Made by a program: the position numbers and the translations under genes
The notes under the pieces: generated by a model
The model's database searches: none
Told to the model about the DNA's origin: nothing
Seen by the model: the letters and a program-made list of their open reading frames with translations, nothing else
Shown here: in pieces, positions 59,074 through 64,000 of the stretch
Layout: every line of letters starts with the position of its first letter
Position numbering within the stretch: the stretch's first letter is position 1
From: Leucothrix mucor DSM 2157
Lineage (GTDB): Bacteria > Pseudomonadota > Gammaproteobacteria > Thiotrichales > Thiotrichaceae
Direction: 5' to 3'
Assembly (NCBI RefSeq): GCF_000419525.1
Contig: NZ_ATTE01000001.1
Coordinates: 3,383,501 to 3,447,500 of the forward strand
Length of the DNA stretch: 64,000 nucleotides

Positions 59074-59697
59074 ATGAAAATTACAGTGATCAGCGACACG
59101 CACAGTCTGCACCGGCAGTTCAATCAACTCGAAGGCGACGTGTTAATTCACTGTGGTGATATGTTCAATCTGTGGGATAAAGATCCATCACAAATCACTG
59201 AGCTGGATGAGTGGTTTAGCCAGCAGAAATTTGACCTGATCCTATGCACTGGCGGTAATCATGATCACGCGTTAGAGGATTATATACAGCAGAATGCTAA
59301 TCCATTTAAGCATGCCGTATTCCTTCAGGATGCCAGCTATCAATACAAGGGCGTGAACTTCTACGGCGCGCCTTGGGTACCTGATTTAAGCAGTCATGCC
59401 TTTTATCAAAGCAGTCGTGATTTAGTAACGAAGTGGTCGAAAATTCCTGTCGAAACTGATGTACTGATTACCCACACCCCGCCTTCTGGCATACTCGACC
59501 GCTCCAGTCGAGGCTTGGAGTTGGGCTGTGAGTTTCTCTCCAGAGAACTGGTGAGAGTCGCGCCTAAACTGCATTGCTTTGGGCATGTGCATGCCAGCCC
59601 CGGAATGGTCAAACAAGGCCGAACCACGTATATCAATGCCTCATCGGTGAATAGCCAGATTGAGTTAGTGCGCAAGCCGTTGGTTTTTGAGATTTAA
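59074..59697 (+). CDS. Metallophosphoesterase
   Basis: This 207-residue calcineurin-like phosphoesterase has ISDTHSLHRQ, HCGDMFNLWD, TGGNHDHALEDY, LITHTPPSG and HCFGHVHASPG, supplying the five metal-binding motifs. It is related to bacterial MPPED-type enzymes with phosphodiesterase activity. The substrate is unknown. A protein-coding gene follows after 142 bp. Confidence 0.92.
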   Translation: MKITVISDTHSLHRQFNQLEGDVLIHCGDMFNLWDKDPSQITELDEWFSQQKFDLILCTGGNHDHALEDYIQQNANPFKHAVFLQDASYQYKGVNFYGAPWVPDLSSHAFYQSSRDLVTKWSKIPVETDVLITHTPPSGILDRSSRGLELGCEFLSRELVRVAPKLHCFGHVHASPGMVKQGRTTYINASSVNSQIELVRKPLVFEI

Positions 59698-59839
59698 CCT
59701 GTATGAGACGGCATTTGTAACTAGCAGTATTAAAGCGCCAAACCATAGGCAGGACGATTATTAAAAAGGCCCGTCAGATTCATCTATTCCAAACACCGCC
59801 AAAGCTTGCTTGGGTTCAATACTGTAGTATGCTCTTCCC

Positions 59840-60676
59840 ATGAACATAGACCTGCTATCACTCATCAGCCAAGGCGAAAACCAGTCACAAGAATTCACAT
59901 TTACCTTGGCCGAGTTGATGCGTATGTTTCAGCAAAGCGGTATGTTCCACTTCGATCAAGTCGCCGTACCAAAAACCAGCATCAACGATCTGAACATGGC
60001 GGCACTCGATCAATACTTCACACCTTACGAATTCGAGTTCTCAAAAGAATCTGAAGCCGAACGCAAACAGCTGCTGATCAACACCGACATTCTAGCCATA
60101 TCCGGTGAAGCCACTGTTGGTGGCTTACTAATGTTCGGTATCAACCCCAGTCGTTACCTGCCACAAGCCAGTATTATGTTCGCGCATTTTGATGGCATCG
60201 AGCCTTCCGCTGAGTTATTCAATCGACAGGAAATCATCGGCACGTTGCCTTATCAAGTCGATACTGCCGTTGCGATTTTGAAAAATCATTTGGTGCGCCC
60301 CTCGACGATTGAGGGAATGAAACGGGTTGATACCGTTGCTTTACCGCCAGATCGGGTGCTGCGGGAAATGATAGTAAATGCTTGTGTTCACCGTAACTAC
60401 GGCATTACTGGCGCACGAATTCGCTTGTTTATCTATGATGATCGGATTGAATGTATCAGCCCAGGACGCCTACCTAATAGCGTCACCGTGGAGAAGTTAC
60501 GCTTCGGCGTTTCCCATGCCGCAAACCCTGTACTGCTAAAGTTTATGGATAATTTGCGCTATATCGACCGCCTTGGCCGTGGCTTTCCGATGATTTTCCG
60601 CGAAATGGAGAAGCTGGGGAAAACGGTTGAAGTGGTTGAGTTTGGAGAAGAGTTACGAGTAATTATTTCATTGTAA
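59840..60676 (+). CDS. RecG-like ATP-binding domain protein lacking its AlbA_2 domain
   Basis: This 278-residue protein starts like an AlbA_2/Schlafen-type regulator (MNIDLLSLISQGENQSQEF) but jumps at once to TFTLAELMRMFQQSG. In relatives that segment follows the roughly 110-residue AlbA_2 DNA-binding domain. The C-terminal HATPase_c_4-like domain (LREMIVNACVHRNYGITGAR, then IRLFIYDDRIECISPGRLPN) is complete. The AlbA_2 part therefore looks deleted in frame. The frame is open and may still be translated. Such full-length proteins are often ATP-dependent transcriptional regulators. Confidence 0.7.
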   Translation: MNIDLLSLISQGENQSQEFTFTLAELMRMFQQSGMFHFDQVAVPKTSINDLNMAALDQYFTPYEFEFSKESEAERKQLLINTDILAISGEATVGGLLMFGINPSRYLPQASIMFAHFDGIEPSAELFNRQEIIGTLPYQVDTAVAILKNHLVRPSTIEGMKRVDTVALPPDRVLREMIVNACVHRNYGITGARIRLFIYDDRIECISPGRLPNSVTVEKLRFGVSHAANPVLLKFMDNLRYIDRLGRGFPMIFREMEKLGKTVEVVEFGEELRVIISL

Positions 60677-60723
60677 ATACTCAATAACCAAGCCCACCCA
60701 CAGACTTTGAATAAGGATATTCA

Positions 60724-61548
60724 ATGCCATTCACCCTCGCTCACCCTGCCATTCTTCTCCCCCTACAAAAAACCGCCAGCCGATACCAAGGACTGTTATC
60801 CGCACTCATCATCGGCAGCCTGATTCCTGATTTTAGCTATTTCCTGCCGCTCGGCGTCACCCGCTTTGAAAGCCACACTTGGCTCGCGCTGCTCTGGTTT
60901 AGCTTGCCCGTCGGCCTCCTGTTTTATTTGGTGTATCACCGACTACTGGTGCCTGTGGTTTATAGCTTTTTACCCAAGTACTTCCAAAGTCGGCTCAATC
61001 CAAGATTTTCCACCGGCAGCCTACCGCCGCTGAAACTACTCCCGCTGATTACCATCGGCCTTGTATTTGGCGCTGGAACGCATTTATTTTGGGATTCGTT
61101 TACGCATTCGTACTCCTACAATTGGCCCGTGCAGCACTTTGAATTTATGAAAAGCACCGCCTTTCACATTGGCAATTTTCCGCTAAAAGTCTATCGCTTA
61201 CTGCAACACCTAAGCTCGATTATTGGACTGATGATTGTCTTTTTCTGGATTCGACACTGGTACCGCCAAGCCGATCAAAACCAAGCGCCCAGCTGGCAAC
61301 CAACCGCCAAACTAAAGCGTTTCTCGCTGATCGCATTACTTACCCTGCCACTACTTTTCGGGCTGTATTACGCCGTTTCATTAATGGATAGAGAAGGGCC
61401 GCTGGCCTATCGCAGCATTATGTTTATGCGTGATTGGGTGATTTTTGGCGCTCGACTACTGCTACCGTTATGGCTACTGTTGGGGCTTTATTATCAATGG
61501 CTGATTCGACAACAAACGCCTCGCCCCATTCCCTCAAAACACAACTGA
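60724..61548 (+). CDS. DUF4184 membrane protein
   Basis: This 274-residue protein has the DUF4184 start MPFTLAHPAILLPLQKTASR and LIIGSLIPDFSYFLPLG, resembling membrane-bound metal-dependent hydrolases. HLFWDSFTHSYSYNW holds the conserved His/Asp. There are about five more hydrophobic segments. No experimentally known function. An NAD(P)H reductase gene follows after 10 bp and may be co-transcribed. Confidence 0.85.
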   Translation: MPFTLAHPAILLPLQKTASRYQGLLSALIIGSLIPDFSYFLPLGVTRFESHTWLALLWFSLPVGLLFYLVYHRLLVPVVYSFLPKYFQSRLNPRFSTGSLPPLKLLPLITIGLVFGAGTHLFWDSFTHSYSYNWPVQHFEFMKSTAFHIGNFPLKVYRLLQHLSSIIGLMIVFFWIRHWYRQADQNQAPSWQPTAKLKRFSLIALLTLPLLFGLYYAVSLMDREGPLAYRSIMFMRDWVIFGARLLLPLWLLLGLYYQWLIRQQTPRPIPSKHN

Positions 61549-61558
61549 TACCAACGCC

Positions 61559-62305
61559 ATGACAACCACATTAATCATTCTAGCTCACCCCGGCGCGACC
61601 TCATTTAACGCGCAATGGGCCAAAGCCTCTGCCGATGCATGCACCGGAAAAGTATTGTGGTCGGATCTCAATGCAATGGGCTTTGACCCCGTAGAACGCG
61701 CCGAGCATTACGGCATGTCGGGCGATGAATTTGACCCACTCAGAACGCAATCAGAAGCCGCCGACCGAGGCGAATTACCCAGCGATATCATGGCAGAAAT
61801 CGAAAAAATTCGCGCGGCCGATCGCATCATCTTTCACTTCCCGCTTTGGTGGTTTGCGCCGCCCGCTATCATAAAAGGCTGGACCGAACGCTGCCTCACA
61901 CATGGCGCAATGCACCGCAGTAATGCCCGTTTTGACTCCGGCCTTTGCAAAGGGAAAGACGTATTATTCTGCGTAACTACCGGCTCATCAGCGATTGAAA
62001 GCGGAGCCGACGGCAAAGAAGGCGACACCAACATGCACCTTTGGCCGCTCGCTTACACGCTGCGCTATTGCGGCTTTACAATCAAACAACCGCTGCTATT
62101 TCATGGCATTCATGGCTTTTTTCAAGGTGATTCGCAAGCGGAATTAGAAGCGCGTTGCAAAGCCACTTTAGCTGGCCAGCAGCAAGTGATTAATGACTGG
62201 AATAGCAGACCTGAGATTACGTTTAATGCGGATACTGATTTTGATGAGGAAGGTCGATTGAAGCCAGGGTCACCAACTCATTCGCCGTTTATTAAACCTA
62301 TCTGA
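61559..62305 (+). CDS. NAD(P)H dehydrogenase (quinone), flavodoxin_2 family
   Basis: This 248-residue flavoprotein of the NQO1/MdaB type has an N-terminal LIILAHPGATSFNAQWAKAS, the FMN/FAD-binding FPLWWFAPPAIIKGWTERCL and the loop FCVTTGSSAIESGADGKEGD. It probably reduces quinones or other acceptors by two electrons. It overlaps the convergent znuB end by 36 bp. Confidence 0.88.
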   Translation: MTTTLIILAHPGATSFNAQWAKASADACTGKVLWSDLNAMGFDPVERAEHYGMSGDEFDPLRTQSEAADRGELPSDIMAEIEKIRAADRIIFHFPLWWFAPPAIIKGWTERCLTHGAMHRSNARFDSGLCKGKDVLFCVTTGSSAIESGADGKEGDTNMHLWPLAYTLRYCGFTIKQPLLFHGIHGFFQGDSQAELEARCKATLAGQQQVINDWNSRPEITFNADTDFDEEGRLKPGSPTHSPFIKPI

Positions 62306-63097
62306 GTGCCATCTAAACACCCTAAACACCAGATTCGTCAAGATAAATAACACCGTGCCCACACAAACAATCGTCGGCCCGGTCGGTGTATCAAAGACAT
62401 AGGACGACTGAACCCCAGCCAAGCCACAGAATGCAGCAATAATCGCCGCGATAATCGCCATGGACTCCGGCGTGTTGCTAAACGAGCGCGCCGTGGCGGC
62501 CGGAATCAGTAACATCGCCGCAATCAACAACACACCCACCACTTTAATCGCAACCGCCACCACAATCGCCAAGGCAATAGTGAGGATCAATTGCTCCTGT
62601 TTGGGCTTAAAGCCGCTCGCCAATGCCAAATCAGAATTCAAGGTGGAGAGCAGCAAGCCAGACCATCGCCAGATAATCAGGCCGATCACAACGGCAGCCC
62701 CACCCCAGATCAGCAGCAGATCGCTTTTACCGACCGCCAAAATATCGCCGAATAAATACGACATCAGATCAATGCGCAAGCCGGAAATAAAAGAGACCGC
62801 CACCAAGCCGATGGCCAGTGAGGAGTGCGCCATCACGCCTAGCAAAGTATCCATCGCAAAACCACGCCCGCTCAAGCTCGACACCGTGACCGCCATAATC
62901 AAGCACACTGCCAGCACACCGGAGAATATCGGCAGCGAAAACGCTAATGAAAGCGCAACGCCCAATACCGCAGCGTGTGCCGTCGCATCCCCGAAATACG
63001 CCATCCGTCGCCAGATAACAAAGCAGCCCAAGGGCGCAGCGGCCAAGGCAACCCCAACACTGGCGAACATGGCACGCACTAAAAAATCATCAAACAT
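62270..63097 (-). CDS. znuB: Zinc ABC transporter permease
   Basis: This permease of about 275 residues has nine hydrophobic segments. It starts MFDDFLVRAMFASVGVALAA and contains MAYFGDATAHAAVLGVALSL, the family's typical histidine-containing loop. DTLLGVMAHSSLAIGLVAVS and LLIAAMLLIPAATARSFSNT are further ABC-3 family stretches. The ATG at 63097 overlaps the znuC stop by 8 bp; a longer start lacks support. With ZnuC and ZnuA it imports Zn2+ under Zur control. Confidence 0.92.
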   Translation of the reverse strand: MFDDFLVRAMFASVGVALAAAPLGCFVIWRRMAYFGDATAHAAVLGVALSLAFSLPIFSGVLAVCLIMAVTVSSLSGRGFAMDTLLGVMAHSSLAIGLVAVSFISGLRIDLMSYLFGDILAVGKSDLLLIWGGAAVVIGLIIWRWSGLLLSTLNSDLALASGFKPKQEQLILTIALAIVVAVAIKVVGVLLIAAMLLIPAATARSFSNTPESMAIIAAIIAAFCGLAGVQSSYVFDTPTGPTIVCVGTVLFILTNLVFRVFRWHSDRFNKRRMSW

Positions 63098-63821
63098 GAG
63101 GCACCTGCCCTTGGTGTGAGTGGGAGTGATGACCACGATGCAAATACAAGGCGGATTCGCTTTGCTCGTCGAGGCCAAATAATGTGTGGTATTCCGGTGA
63201 GCGACTGACTGTTTCAGGGACGCCTTGGCAACAGATATGGCCGTTTAAGCAAATCACCCGATCGGTCTGACCCATCACTACATGCAGATCATGACTAATC
63301 ATCAAAATGGCACAGCCGAGCGTTTCCCGAACACTGGCAATCTGTCGGTAAAATGCGGCAGTCCCCCGATAATCCAATCCTTGCGTTGCCTCATCCAATA
63401 ACAGTAACTCAGGGTTTCCCAGCAGCGCTCTGGCTAATAACACACGCTGAAACTGACCACCTGACAAGCCCATAATTTGCTGCTTATCCAACTCGGGAAC
63501 ACCCGCATGCGCCAGCGCTTCAGCCACCGCGGCTTTGGAATGACCGCCCGGTAAATTCATAAAGCGCTTCACCGTAATAGGTAGTGTTTCATCAATATGT
63601 AGGCGCTGCGGCACATAGCCAATTTTCAATCCAGGCTTTTTGCTTACCACACCCGCACTGGGGCTCAATGCCCCGATTAAGGTTTTGAATAAGGTAGTTT
63701 TCCCCGACCCGTTCGGCCCGATAATCGTGACGATCTCTCCCTGCTCGACGGATAAATCAATCCCACGGAGGATGGCCCGCTGACCAATATGAACCGACAA
63801 ATTGTCGCATTCGATTAACAT
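63090..63821 (-). CDS. znuC: Zinc ABC transporter ATP-binding protein
   Basis: This 243-residue ABC ATPase has Walker A IIGPNGSGKTTLFKTL, signature LSGGQFQRVLLARALLG, Walker B LLLLDEATQGLDYRGTAAFY and switch His MISHDLHVV. A His-rich tail (HRGHHSHSHQ) is typical of zinc-type members and may buffer Zn2+. It is the first gene of the znuCB operon. A Zur-like box and a divergent gene start lie upstream. Confidence 0.92.
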   Translation of the reverse strand: MLIECDNLSVHIGQRAILRGIDLSVEQGEIVTIIGPNGSGKTTLFKTLIGALSPSAGVVSKKPGLKIGYVPQRLHIDETLPITVKRFMNLPGGHSKAAVAEALAHAGVPELDKQQIMGLSGGQFQRVLLARALLGNPELLLLDEATQGLDYRGTAAFYRQIASVRETLGCAILMISHDLHVVMGQTDRVICLNGHICCQGVPETVSRSPEYHTLFGLDEQSESALYLHRGHHSHSHQGQVPHV

Positions 63822-63902
63822 AACTAAATTCCTGAACTCGCTATTGATGACTGTGCGCTGCCTTTTTTACTTAGCCGGCTCTCGACGGCTTGCACATAGT
63901 AT

Positions 63903-63917
63903 TGTTATGTTATAACG
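63903..63917. promoter_or_regulatory. Zur-like box between znuC and the divergent gene
   Basis: TGTTATGTTATAACG matches 13 of 15 positions of the gammaproteobacterial Zur core TGTTATANTATAACA. It sits in the divergent gap (63822-63982) and can control both promoters. Confidence 0.7.
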
Positions 63918-63982
63918 TATCATTTTTAATTTCTATTCCAGTATTCATTTTTTAACACATCGTCATTTTATCGGAGTCACTC

Positions 63983-64000
63983 ATGCGCCCTCAGTTATTC
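63983..64000 (+). CDS. Start of divergent gene, probably znuA (partial)
   Basis: ATG at 63983 with CGGAG 7-11 bp upstream begins MRPQLF and runs off the window. Divergent placement to znuCB across a Zur-like box suggests the periplasmic zinc-binding protein ZnuA, but only six codons are visible. Confidence 0.45.

Noticed and set aside
1-64000. tRNA, rRNA, CRISPR arrays, intact transposases or integrases
   Set aside because: None were recognised while reading both strands; the accessory genes show no flanking attachment or terminal repeats.

Overview
The window reads as chromosomal DNA of a marine or aquatic gammaproteobacterium. The evidence is moderate GC content, dense gene packing on both strands, a TRAP transporter, parvulin, ZnuABC with a Zur-like box, DUF1127, a DksA-like protein, and many LysR, MarR, TetR, MerR, MocR and ArsR regulators. 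The style would fit the Thiotrichales (for example a Leucothrix relative), but no rRNA or other decisive marker is present, so this placement is an inference. No tRNA, rRNA, CRISPR array, intact insertion sequence or prophage was seen.

Layout. 0-9 kb is an accessory stretch: a FitAB-type toxin-antitoxin pair with a visible operator-promoter, a frameshifted relic of an AAA ATPase, a Septu-like ATPase/HNH pair, a cupin/DUF2293 pair, a CobW GTPase, and an ATPase plus separate TOPRIM-like gene that resembles a split OLD or PARIS-type defence module. 9-30 kb is mostly housekeeping or metabolic: a PACE efflux pump with a divergent LysR gene, a metallo-beta-lactamase-fold hydrolase, an oxidoreductase, an HCCA-isomerase-like protein, threonine aldolase, a nucleoside-recognition membrane protein with a divergent MocR regulator, an ABC exporter, a TRAP transporter (P, M and Q subunits), a large beta-propeller lipoprotein and a MocA-like protein. 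30-35 kb has carbonic anhydrase, HipBA with a 22-bp inverted-repeat operator, and a CDF metal exporter facing a MerR regulator across a textbook 19-bp-spacer promoter.

35-53 kb is the most interesting part. A very large OmpR-type winged-helix/ATPase/TPR regulator is followed by a deletion-bearing SulP transporter. Next comes a six-gene, tightly overlapping operon read leftwards from 47186: an FGE-like protein, a Trypco1-like small protein, a trypsin-like protease, a MoxR AAA+ ATPase, a vWA-like/FGE-like fusion and another FGE-like protein. This matches the trypsin-MoxR-vWA ternary conflict systems known from comparative genomics, here with three formylglycine-enzyme-like domains that have lost the first catalytic cysteine. 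It is followed by three near-identical cassettes, each encoding a small secreted cationic Cys-containing protein, interleaved with an orphan VapB and an AbiEi/AbiEii pair. All three cassettes and the SulP gene carry the same promoter element: TTACC-like boxes repeating every 11 bp (one 12-bp interval in the SulP copy). This suggests one regulon, probably under the adjacent OmpR-type regulator.

53-64 kb returns to ordinary genes: kynureninase, a desaturase/ArsR/membrane protein operon with tandem palindromic operators, a LOG-family protein, an AAA_14/DUF4143 ATPase with a 19-bp inverted repeat abutting its start, a chalcone-isomerase-like protein, a phosphoesterase, a truncated RecG-like ATP-binding protein, DUF4184, a flavodoxin-fold reductase, and znuB, znuC and the start of a divergent gene that is probably znuA.
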